Source: Chionis minor
Taxonomy: Eukaryota; Chordata; Aves; Charadriiformes; Chionididae
Assembly: GCA_013398295.1 (NCBI GenBank)
Contig: VZSF01006995.1
Coordinates: forward strand, 1 to 64,000
Length of the DNA stretch: 64,000 nucleotides
Reading direction: 5' to 3'
Positions 36,728 through 47,560 of the stretch are shown here, piece after piece. Position numbers and translations under genes: made by a program. The notes beneath the pieces were generated by a model. It was not told the origin of the DNA. It saw only the letters and a program-made list of their open reading frames with translations, and made no database searches. Position 1 is the stretch's first letter. Each line of letters opens with the position of its first letter.

Positions 36728-37648
36728 TCACAGAATCACAGAATCACAGAATCACAGAATCACGTAGGTTGGAAGAGACCTTTATGATCATCCAGTCCAA
36801 CCATAAACCTAACACTGCCAAAACCACCCCTAAACCATGTCTCTCAGCACCACGTCTACCTGTCTTTTAAATACCTTCAGGGATGGAGATTCCACCACTT
36901 CCTTGGGCAGTGTGTTCCAATGTTTGATAACCCTTTTGTTAAGATTTTTTTCCTAATATCCCATCTAAATCTCCCCTGGCACAACTTGAGGCCATTTCCT
37001 CTTGTCCTATTTCTTGTTACTTGGGAGAAGAGACCAACCGCCATCTCGCTATAACCTCCTTTCAGGTAGTTGTAGAGAGTGATAAGGTCTCCCCTCAGCC
37101 TCCTTTTCTCCAGGCTAAACAATCTCAACTCTCTCAGCCGCTCCTCATAAGACCTGTTCTCCAGACCCCTCACCACCTTCATTGCCTTTCTCTGCACATG
37201 CTCCAGCACCTCAATGTCTCTCTGATACTGTGATGCCCAAAACTGAACACGTTACTCAAGCTGCAGCCTCACCAGTGCTGAGCAGTGGGACGCAATCACT
37301 TCCCTGCTCCTGCTGGTCACACCTTTCTTGATACAGGCCAGGATGCCATTGGCCTTCTTGGCCACCTGTGCACACTGCTGTTTCATGTTCAGCCAACTGT
37401 CCACCAGGACCCCCAGATCCTTTTCTGCCAGGCAGCTTTCCAGCCACTCCTCCCCAAGCCTGTAGTGTTGCCTGGGGTTGTTGTGATCAAAGTACAGGAC
37501 CTGGCACCTGTTGAACCTCATCCCATTGGCCTCAGCTCATCAATCCAGCCTGTCCAGATCCCTCTGCAGAGCCTTCCTACCCTCAAGCAGATCAACTCCC
37601 CTGCTTAATTTGGTGTCATCTGCAAACTTACTGAGCGTGTACTCAATA
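36728..37648 (-). mobile_element. CR1 retrotransposon with 8-bp tail (5' truncated)
   Basis: The left end carries four and a half copies of TCACAGAA (36728-36763), the reverse complement of the CR1 terminal repeat. It is followed by the CR1 3' end (GTTGGAAGAGACCTTTATGA) and then, on the minus strand, the 3' UTR and the C-terminal part of ORF2. The element is 5' truncated at about 37648, so the visible copy is about 920 bp. It is the best-preserved CR1 in the window. No target duplication is expected for CR1. Plus-strand frames over it (37021-37233, 37285-37608) are antisense shadows. Confidence 0.95.
36877..37521 (-). pseudogene. CR1 ORF2 (reverse transcriptase C-terminus) remnant
   Basis: Two minus-strand open segments, 37252-37521 and 36877-37209, lie in the same frame. 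They are separated by a single in-frame stop where the CR1 consensus has the tyrosine of the LEYC motif. Visible conserved blocks are [30 protein letters not shown] and [20 protein letters not shown]. Near the C-terminus the frame shifts: the expected block around HWN is replaced by [13 protein letters not shown] and a stop. So this is a truncated, inactive copy with one nonsense change and one frameshift over about 215 codons. The endonuclease and catalytic reverse transcriptase core lie beyond the 5' truncation and are absent. Confidence 0.9.
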
Positions 37649-37812
37649 TGCTTCTAACTGTTGAATGCTTCTAATTGCTGGATGGTTTTAAGTGGGAAGG
37701 TGTCATTATAAAATACAGAGGTAACTTACAAAATTCGAAACTCCTCCAGTAGTATAAAAACTACTATTGCACAAAGTTTTCCTAAAATGTCACCAAGGCT
37801 GCTTGATTTGGC
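37649..37812. other. Spacer between two back-to-back CR1 copies
   Basis: About 160 bases of AT-rich sequence separate the 5'-truncated ends of the minus-strand CR1 on the left and the plus-strand CR1 on the right. Nothing is recognised in it. Confidence 0.5.
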
Positions 37813-38094
37813 CAAACTCTTTTCAGTGGTACCCAGCAACAGGACAAGGGCAACAGGCACAAAATGGAACATGGGAAATACCATCTCAATATGAGGAAAA
37901 ACTTCTTTACTTTGAGGGTGATAGAGCACTGGAACACGCTGCCCAGAGAACTTGTGGAGTCTCCTTCCCTGGAGATATTAAAAACCTGTCTGGATACATT
38001 CCTGTCCAACCTGCTTTAGGTGAATCTGCTTTGGCAGAGGAGTTGGACCAGATCATCTCCGAAGGTCCCTTCCAACCCCTACCATTCTGTGTTT
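37813..38094 (+). mobile_element. CR1 retrotransposon 3' fragment
   Basis: About 280 bp of the CR1 3' end on the plus strand. It runs from the last part of ORF2 (FEGD-like block, then a run matching the HWNxLPxE region at nucleotide level) through the 3' UTR to CCTTCCAACCCCTACCATTC. Only one degenerate terminal octamer is left. The sequence differs enough from the copy at 36728-37648 to suggest another CR1 subfamily. The 155-codon plus-strand frame at 37767-38234 crosses it and is not a gene. Confidence 0.9.
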
Positions 38095-40193
38095 TCAATA
38101 GCTTAGTTCGGCCTTCTTCTCTGGACTGCTGTGCATCCCATGATTCCTTTTCTATTGCCTCTTTCTTCTCAAGCTATGCAATAAATAGAAATGCCGCTTT
38201 CTCCATCTGCATGCATCCTGTGTTGTCTGCATGAAGCTCATCTACTTTTTAAAGCTATTTCTGATAAAAAAACCCACAACAAACAGTAAAACAAACACAC
38301 CGGTATATTTTAAACATTGTATCTCTTGCTTTGGACCTTCCTCTCAGAGGTCTTGGGAAAAGATTGATTCATGTAAGATTTTCAGTTCCTACCATAAAGA
38401 GTACAACAGAACAGCATATAAATAATTGAAATAGAGATCCTTAAGCAGAAGTCTCAGTATCTGTTTCTGTCCTCATGAATATACTTTCTACATACATAAG
38501 TGAGTTATTTGGTTTTGGTGTTGGTTAAAAAGAACATAAAAATATCATCTGTCTTTTCATGGAATTTGGAAAAAGGGTCCATTTATGCAATGAGACTGTG
38601 AAATACAAATTAACCTGCTTACTTAAAGGAAATATGGGCACAATATCACACTCTCTTGGATGCCTCTGAGGAAAGATGCTAACCTCACTCTATTGTTATT
38701 TTATTTTGTGTTTGGAATCTGTCTTGGCATTGCCATTCAGCTTGAAAACAGAAGTTCCCCTCTTTATTCATTTCTGCTTCTGTTCCTGGACCATTCAGAA
38801 AATAAATTATGCAAAATAACATCCTGAGTGGCAATTAATAAGAAATTGTTTGCTTAGAGGAAACAAAAACATCTACATAAACTTTGTTTTGTTTGTAGTT
38901 ATCCTATTTCCACAGGGAAATTACAACAGCTAAATCACAGCACATAAGGATAGATTCATCAATGAAGTATGTTCACAGTGTTGTTTTTCACATCCTTTTT
39001 AGTGACAAGTGGTACAAGTAGCCATTTGAAGGCAACATGGGAATAATTTTGAGTAACAGATATGTGTTTCTTAAAATATTCATGTCACACAGTCCTGTCT
39101 TGACAAGATATTATCCAGTCGTGTCTATGAAACAGTACCTGAAGCAGGAAAACCGTGAGGAATTACAGGGGTTTACTTTTTGATGATTCCTTTGTCCTTT
39201 TTTGTTTAAATAAAAATAAAATACAAATAGATATGTGGTGAGTCATCAGGCTGAGATTGATATTATGTTTTGGAGGCTAAAATAGATGAATCACAAACAC
39301 CAGTATTAAAAATGCTTTGCATTTACTCAGTTAATCGTTATTTGTCGTGCTGTGTGGAGGTAATTTTTTTATCTTTTAAAAACGGTGCTTATTTTGCAAC
39401 AGTGACACTATTTTTAATAGGGTTTTTTCCCCAGCATGTACTTATTATTTAGGCAGATTTCAAATGTTTAGATATTATTGTCATTTGACATGAAAGGGAG
39501 TGGTTTATAAAACTGGGTCTCAGGAGTGTTTCAATTTTTCACGTCAGCAAGACTACTTATTCCATAGAGAATGAAAATTATACATTCCATTGTGTCATTT
39601 CTAACTTTAGGAGTTTATATGTTGAACATATATCTCTTGAGTTAAATCTCTTAGAATCCATCTTCTCACAAAGAAGAAAAATAGATAGCTTTTGTCTCAG
39701 CCATGGTAATAATCATTTTAAGTCGAGGTAAATAATGTAACACCGAAGGAAAAAGATACTAATACGGCATTTCTTCATGTTCTCTGGAATTTGCATCAGT
39801 TCATTATGTCTGCCATCAAAAGCATTTAATAACATGTTATAAATGGATATGAAGTCTGAGAAAAGGGGAAGATAACATATGCTGGAGGTATGTTACTAGT
39901 TTGTTGGAACATTCCCTGCAAAACTGAAGTTTATTTTAAAAATTCTAGCCTAATCAGACCTTCCAGAGACTCTGGACTCCATTTCTCTCCAAAACTTTTC
40001 ACTTTGTAAGAACTCACTTTTCAGTATAAATTCCTTGACCAATTCTGGGAGCAAAGACTAGGACCACTCTACTTTTAATCTAAAAGTGAGATGGTCAAAC
40101 TACAGAGACAATGACTTTTATTCTGCTGTTCTTTAAATAACTGGTTTTACATTCTTCCTGTCTGTAGTTTCTACATTATTTACTGGTTTAGGT

Positions 40194-40301
40194 TACCTTT
40201 GTGCTGGGTTTGTGAATATTGTTTTAGGGTACCTTTGTGCTGGGTTTGTGAATATTGTTTTAGGGTACCTTTGTGCTGGGTTTGTGAATATTGTTTTAGG
40301 G
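40194..40301 (+). repeat. 36-bp tandem repeat, three copies
   Basis: Three contiguous copies of a 36-bp unit start at 40194, 40230 and 40266. They are identical over nearly all positions; the only visible change is at the join upstream of copy 1, where GTTACC replaces GGTACC. The bases just before copy 1 (GGTTTAGG) resemble the end of the unit, so there may be a partial fourth copy. The period is a multiple of three and the array stays open in one frame, but no gene surrounds it. The near-identity points to recent duplication and probably a variable-number locus. Confidence 0.95.
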
Positions 40302-43300
40302 GAACTAATTCTTCTCCCAAATTGTTCTGGGAGTATGTGCAAAAGGGCTGCTATTGCGTATTCTAGTCAGACTAAAGTTCACAATAGTCAACAAGGACAA
40401 GACAAGCAAAAATTCCTTTAGTGACTGAAGAACTGTTATTTGTGGTGCTTCTCTTTCTCATCTGGAAAATAAAGAGAAGGGTGCATTTTACTGGCACTGG
40501 TAGGAAAAATACATTAGGAAATCTGATGGACTGAATGAGAGCTTTAATCTATTAGGTAGTCAGGTTTTGAGTCTTTAGGGTTGGATTTTTGTTGATTCTT
40601 GATCAAAAGACCAGCTTCTGTGGTTATCCAGAGTCTGATTAATCTATACAAAGATAGACAATGAACTTTTACCTTCATACTTTTAGGTAGGTGTGCTGTG
40701 AGCGGAAATGCTTGTCTTGAATAAACACTTTTATGGAAAATACCATTTCATTGTGTTAATATTTTCCAGTAGATTCCTCAAATGTGTTCAAGGCACCTTT
40801 TTTTAATTGGAAGTATAACTGTTGTCATTCCTGTGAATCAGTTGCAAAGTATGTGTAGTTCTTAGCCTCAGAAAATCTAGAGAGAAGTTTGAGATTTTAT
40901 CTAATTTCAAGGTTTCAGTTTCAGCAAAAACCACTTGGACAAGCTAGTGTTTTATTGTCCTACTGCAACAGCACAACTGGGATCACACAATCTCATTTTA
41001 GGTGTTCATCTGACAATCTGTATAGGCACATTATGACTGAGTCTTTTAAGTAGGTTATTAGTATTTCTCCCTAGTGGACCTTTGCCTTAGTCAATACAAA
41101 AGATGTTGGATTTTCCTTCATAAGCAGCTATTCAATATTTATGTTTTGTCTTCTTTGCTTAGCCCATATTATTCTAGCTCTGTTCTGAACAGCCAATTAT
41201 TCATGTTCTCACAGGATTTATCTGTGGTGCTCATCACTGTATCTATGTTTTAAAAATATTGATGAATTCATATGCATAAAAGTTCCTATAAGGACAAGAG
41301 ATATTGTGAATAGCATTTTAGAGATACTGATAAAGTGAAATTAATATTTTCCACTGGAATTTAATGACAAATAGTCATAATCATTTTGTTTCATGAAGGA
41401 TTTTTGACATCTGACTTCTCCCTAAACTTCCCTCCCTTCGACTTCATACGTCTTCTAAATCAAACATATACATAGTTGAATGCCCTCTGGGAAAGTGTAA
41501 ATGCATCTCCCAGTTCCACTAAAACACCAATGTTCCTACAACTCTTTAGAGCACCTACTAACAAGAAGCTATGAACAATGCAGCTAGGGCTCGTGTGATT
41601 TTAAGACAAGTCCTACTAAAGAGAAATCTATTGCTGCTAAGCAGGACTCTCAGTAATTATCAGAAGAATCTTAACAAGACTGGGTTGCCTCCTTGAAGCT
41701 ATTCCATTTAAATTTTAATGAACAGCCTATGCAAAAAATAAGTTTAATTTCCACTGATCTCAGCATTCAGTTTTTCAAGATGCAGATCTGATTTTTCAAA
41801 TTAATTGGTGCTAAATTTACTGTTCAAAATTAAGATCTCCTGGAGTTCTCTTACAGTTCTTAACTGCAAATTAGACTAGACTCGGGTGAGCCTTCTCATG
41901 GGTGACTAGTGGGAAAGATTTATTTCCACTGACTTTATCAAAGTTACATAGGACTCCTGCAGAGAAAGAGATACAATCAAGTCCTCAGCAGGCACCACTC
42001 CATATTTTAGTCACGAGAATGACCCTTCTTTTTGTGGTTGCCAAAAGCACCTTCAATATTCTACGTTGCACAGAATGTTGTGTGCCCTCCATGGGTACAA
42101 AGTATGTCCTTTTCGAAGGACTTCCTTGGAACTACATACAGTCTCTAATGCAAAATGAACATGGGAATCGGGTTGCCATAAAAACTGGGATGTGAAACAA
42201 TTTAAATATATATTACATCTTTTGAATAAAAGCAGACTTTACAAATGCACTGCTCTGGCACATAATGATACATCTTCCAGGAAATCAAAGAGTGTACCCT
42301 TTCAGTTGTGCCGTATTTAGAAATAATTCTCTGTTTCTATATCTACATCTGTATCTATGTATTAGATATAAGTCAACACCGACAATGGTAGCACTGACAT
42401 AGCTGGAAGAATAAAAACTTATATGGTGTCAGGAGGTCTTTATTACTTTGTTGGAATGATCTGATGATGTGCAAAGGGACACCAATCACTATTTTTACTA
42501 ACAAGAAATTGACGTAATGCTCACAAATCTTTCCTAAAAAAAATCCTCTAAACATTCTCAGAAACTTTTTACTTTCTTTCAAGGCATAACATCTGGTTTT
42601 TTTACTCAAATTACAAGCAGTCTGGACATATGTATGACTCACTTGCCAAATTTCACTTTTAAAAATCAAAACCACTTAGTGCTAAGCAGTAAAACTGTTA
42701 AAAATGAGCATATTTCTTACAGGTTTAAAATAGCACCAAGTTACTTAAGACATTTCAGGGAAGAAAAATGTCTTTTCCTGAGATCATTTTGTAGCCTGAA
42801 GCAAATTCCTGTAAGCACACTGACTGAAAAAAGAAGATAGATCTTGAAACACCAATCAAAACTTTGGTCATACATTCCTATGTTAATTCTTATTCTTTAT
42901 CTGTAAAAAGATAGGAATTGCTTTGCCCTGATATCTTGAACACTGACTAAGATACTATTTTATCTATTTAACAGAATAAAAGACATGACAATGCAGAAAG
43001 AAGTCTGTCATGATCTTCAGGAACAAGCTAGTCAAGGTAATTATTTTAAGAGAAAAACTAAGGAACCTGCAGATATCTTGCAACAGTAGTATACATATTA
43101 TTTCATCTTCTGACTCAGGCAGTAAATCCCAATTAATGAGCATAATGTACCTTATGAAATGATGTATGATAGTTAAAGCATGTTTTATTGACCCTTGGTT
43201 TTGAAATAATGAACTGTATATCCATTCCTTGGATATATGACATACAGGAATATTTTATGATCCAGAATTCATCTTTATTCTTAGTTTCCTTGAAAGGGAA

Positions 43301-44228
43301 GAATGTTATATTTCAGTCAATAAAAAACCTGACAAAAGGAAAAAGTAAACAATATCACTTTTCTAGTGTTATCCTAATCATGTAAGATTTTAGGTTGACA
43401 ATGTGGCTTATGTTCGTCTGTTATCGCCAATCCAAAAAGAGAAAGACTGCTTAAAAACACAGATTAAAGAGAATAGTAATTTAGGGTCAGAGATAAAGAC
43501 TCTTTGTGGGAAAAGTTCTAAGAACGGATGTAGCTGGGGTGAAAATTAGATTAGGATTTATGCTTTTTATCTTGTTTAAAACAGCGGAGATAAAATGAAG
43601 GGATATTGAATATGTCTTATGTATGTGCAGACAGCTTGTATTACATATATAAGTTTATTTAATGCTTAATTTGGTTTAAGAAAACAACAAAAAAAATGTG
43701 AACTGACCTAAAAAAAATTCATGTGAGTAATAAAGCGCTATGTAAGCGTCTATATCTTGCACAAGCAATTAGGTTTCCATTAAAATATGCTTTGTTTTGA
43801 ATTATATTTCCTTCATACTTTCAGTATGTGGAGCAACCTGGTCCTGATGATTCACTACTTCTTCAATCCCCCTGATTTACTATCTGAACTACCCTTGTAG
43901 TAGGAATTCCTTTATTATATTTCACAGCACAGATTAATTAAAAAAGTTAATTAAAAATCTTCATGATTTCATTGACATCTTTGAGGAAGTACTCTCTTTA
44001 TAAATGCTTTAAAGGAACTACAGGCATCTTCTTCCATTTACAGTTTGATTTGCTAGGTTATTTTTGATTTCCAGAATATAATAATGAACTTGTTGATACT
44101 CCATCAAAAACTAGATTGGTTCTCATAATTAAAGCAAGAATCAACAGTACTATTCTGGGTCTATCTAATTGTAAGGTAGTCATTCAACATATTGTATATC
44201 TTGTTTATCCTGGAAATAGAGCAGCTCC

Positions 44229-44256
44229 TACTCATGTAAGTTGTCTTACATGAGTA
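44229..44256. other. Perfect 12-bp inverted repeat with 4-base loop
   Basis: TACTCATGTAAG and its exact reverse complement CTTACATGAGTA are separated by TTGT. It would form a short hairpin in either strand. It is too short for a microRNA precursor and shows no mobile-element context. Confidence 0.8.
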
Positions 44257-44747
44257 TGCACATAGGTGCAAGGATCACATATATGAAGGATATACTGCAT
44301 GCACTGAAATCACATTTATGTTTGAAAAAAATGCATATAGGGATGAAATCTTCAGTCACTTAAGCTATATTAAGAGGGAACTGAAGATATTTTGTACTAT
44401 TTTATGTACGAGAAAAACTCATAGCTTGAGTAATTAGTCCTTAAAAGTTTCTGGGCTACTACAGTGAAGCTACTGACACATTTTCTGCTATGTGTATCAA
44501 GTGTTTATTTACAAGGTAACTCAATCACCTTGATTCAATGCTATTAGATGTCCAAGTCTCCCATCTGTTCTTCAGCTGCCTCCCCAAAGCAATACCAGTA
44601 TCCTGTAGGTTTTGTGCCATATCTGCTAAATCTTCACTGAATATCTCAAACACTGCAGGATATTTCAGATGTCACTGGGCCTGTATGTGTAAACAGCAGA
44701 ATTGACCTCGTGGTATAAAAAATAACAGCTCCATCATACTGGGTCTC

Positions 44748-44770
44748 TTTTTTTTTTTTCCTTTTTTTTN
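44748..44770. other. T-rich run ending in an ambiguous base
   Basis: A poly-T run with a CC interruption ends with N at 44770, the only ambiguous base I saw in the window. It most likely marks an unresolved homopolymer length in the assembly. Confidence 0.9.
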
Positions 44771-46777
44771 AGGGTAACTTAGCCACTTACGAAAAGGTTA
44801 GAAAAAGGATTTCAAACTTTGTTAAAATAAGATCTGAAAAAGTTTCTTTCGATCATGGAAGATCCTGATGTGAACTCATGTGAACTAATGTAGTAATGTT
44901 GTCTCTTTGAGATGATTAGATACTAGGTAAACAGTTGAAATATAAGGAAAAGTATTAAAATACAAGCAATATTAGACATTATAACATTAGACATGTTAAC
45001 ATTAAAAAAAAGATTCTGATGTCTACATGAAAACACACTAAAATATATTGAACTTATACATAAAAGCATGCTTTTGTTTAAACATAGAAGGATTCTCATG
45101 GGGATCTTCAAGTTGGTTGTGAGTAGACGACTACATGAATCGCCTGAGAAATTTTATTTTTCAATTCAGTGTGTACTAAGGAGGACTTGATTGAAGCAGA
45201 GGTACAAAGACTTAATTTTGTACATCTGAGTTTTTGATTTAATTCTGAAAAAAAAATTAAATTGTAACTTTGGAGACAACAGGTTCCTCATCTGTGTTAT
45301 TTTCCTCTTACCTCTTCCCATTCTTCTACATATAACTAAAACAGTTTCTTGAATTATTATAATTGCATATACCTTTGGATTCTTTCCCTTTGATATATAA
45401 ACTCTCTTCAGTCACATAGGTAACATACTGGAAAAGATAAAGGTGTAAGCATTTTAGAAGATTAAATCCTTGCTCAGAAGAATTTTAAAGAGTTGAATAC
45501 TACAATTTGTACAAATAAGAAGTATGGTTTCATGTAAGGACTAGGAAAAAAGGAAGAAAATTCCTTCTACCTACACTAGAAACTATAGAAGATTCCCTAT
45601 GGTGTTGTGTATCTGCAATGTACCTGTAACTGATTAATGCTGCCATGATATTTTCATTTGGACGGACATTTAGACCTTCGAAATTCAAAGGAGTAACTGT
45701 GGTACTTTGAATTGACTTCTGAAACCTCCTTTTACAGAGGCAGTTTAAAGTTCCTAAATTCTACTCCTTTGACTGTCTTCTAACTGAGGTGCCATGAATG
45801 CTTGAGTTGGGTAGTGTAACTGGCCTGCTCAAATGTTTAATGTTTAGCTGTAATGGATTAACTGGAAAAAGTGCAGTAAGATCAGTAGCCTAGGAAACAG
45901 GACTGATAATGGAGGATGGATAGAGACTGATTTGTTTAGAGAAGGAAAGGAATGATAAACTTCAAATATGCAACTGTTTGCTGCAAAGAGGCAGTGAAGA
46001 TTTTCTGTCCTTAAAATGACAAAAATACCAGCAGACTTAAATTGTATTTCAAAGGTTTGTTTGTGTGTATACATATATATTTATTTTTATTTAGTAATAG
46101 CTATTCTTTGTATATACTTTGAAAAAAAAGTCCAATCTTTATGGCATTTTCAGCAATATAAAGATATAAATTTGCCTTTTCCTGAATATCTTCCATTCAG
46201 AATTGTTTAGTTTAACAAGTTTGCATCCTCACATGTAAAATGTTTCTGAGAAGAACAAAAGAATTTAACATAGCTAGTATTATTTATTGGTATATTTAGA
46301 AGTATATTATTTAGTATCAATATAATCATAAGAAATGAATACATAATTAGCATGTTTAAGTGTTTCTGTTTCCCACTTATTTCTTACAAAAAATAAAAAT
46401 AAAGACAATGGTCATCAATATAGATAGTGCAGTCTAAGTAAAAGAGAAATCTGCCTTCTCTACCACTACGAAAAGCATAAAAATACTTAGTATTTTAATT
46501 TTAATCACACAATATAAACATTAAGTACAAAATAGTTCAGCATTTAATTCAGTAAGATTAATAAAGTCCAGCTGTGTGCATGATCCCACTTTTTAAATGA
46601 AAAAACTTCAAAGCTGAAGGTGCTAAAATATAACTGAGACAAGATACACAAAGTGTAAGATTATATCAAATCCTCTTATGGAGGCTAGAGCCAACCAGAT
46701 TCTGCAGAACTCAGATGGACGGAATTGCTTAGAGTAGATTTATTTTAGAATGAAGTAGCCCATTTCACAGCTGATCT

Positions 46778-46857
46778 TTACTACTATTGATGCTGTTACT
46801 TCTACTACTGTTACTACTACTACTATTGCTACTACCACCACCATGACTATGACTATT
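46778..46857 (+). repeat. Degenerate (TAC/ACT)n trinucleotide tract
   Basis: About 80 bases of three-base steps, TTACTACTA changing to CTACCACCACCA and then TGACTATGACTA. It is an imperfect trinucleotide microsatellite with no coding context. Confidence 0.8.
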
Positions 46858-47398
46858 TAATTGCTTCTTATGATGATTTCACTGCAATCTAAGTAGCATC
46901 ACATTCTCACACTGTGACTTTGGCCATGTCAGTGGTATTACCACATTTCCTTTTCCTTCCTCCTGTACTCTTTGTACTGATTCTTTTTGTACTGAAAAAA
47001 AAAAAAAAGAAAAAACCCAAAGTGTAAATAACCAGCTAAATCAGTATATTTTAATCTTTTTCTAAGTAAAAGTTCTATAATAAACAGCCTACATCAAGAT
47101 TACCTGTAACCTATTGTCTGCATTTTACCTAATGGATTTTACACTGACCAAAATTAATAACTCACAAATATAATTGGGGAGTGGCCAAAGAACATCATAC
47201 TTGTTACTGTTGCTACATTAACTTATCTCTCTATTCTTTTCAAGAGACAATGTCTCCCTGATGTCAGTATTCTCGTGACTATCTATTGCACTGAACCATT
47301 GGCTCATAAGAACAAGCAAACAAACAAACAAACCTTTGAAACATTACTCTTGGATGATGACTGATATCTTCTGATTATGAGAATATGAGAAGCTTTCC

Positions 47399-47416
47399 TT
47401 TTTTTTTTTTTTTTTT
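47399..47416. repeat. Poly-T run (18)
   Basis: An uninterrupted run of 18 T about 150 bases left of the CR1 at 47561. It is not part of the CR1 tail, which is octameric. Confidence 0.85.
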
Positions 47417-47560
47417 AAAATCTGAGACACCATACTTCCAACAAATGAGTGTCCTAGGGACAGACAAGAAAAACTTGATTAGCGTACAAGTCAGATAGAT
47501 CTTCAGCAGGAAGAGATAAGAGAAGAAACCATCTTTGTCTTCTGCTTCCCTTGGTGTATT

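Larger units (their letters stand above)
38095..47560. other. Gene-free AT-rich stretch with a 36-bp tandem repeat
   Basis: No gene that I can support. Contents are a 36-bp tandem repeat (40194-40301), a perfect 12-bp hairpin (44229-44256), a T-rich run ending in an ambiguous base (44748-44770), a TAC-rich trinucleotide tract (46778-46857), an AAAC tract near 47310-47333 and a run of 18 T (47399-47416). The 97-codon frame at 41902-42195 lacks any family hallmark. A short exon-like segment at 42975-43036 is a finding. Confidence 0.6.

Noticed and set aside
37767..38234. 155-codon plus-strand open frame
   Set aside because: It crosses a CR1 3' fragment and its flanks out of the CR1 frame; it is not a gene.
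40194..40301. CRISPR-like repeat (36-bp period)
   Set aside because: The units are contiguous with no spacers and the genome is avian; this is a minisatellite.
41902..42195. 97-codon plus-strand open frame
   Set aside because: No recognised motif, no clear promoter or splice site, and no repeat homology. I treat it as chance.
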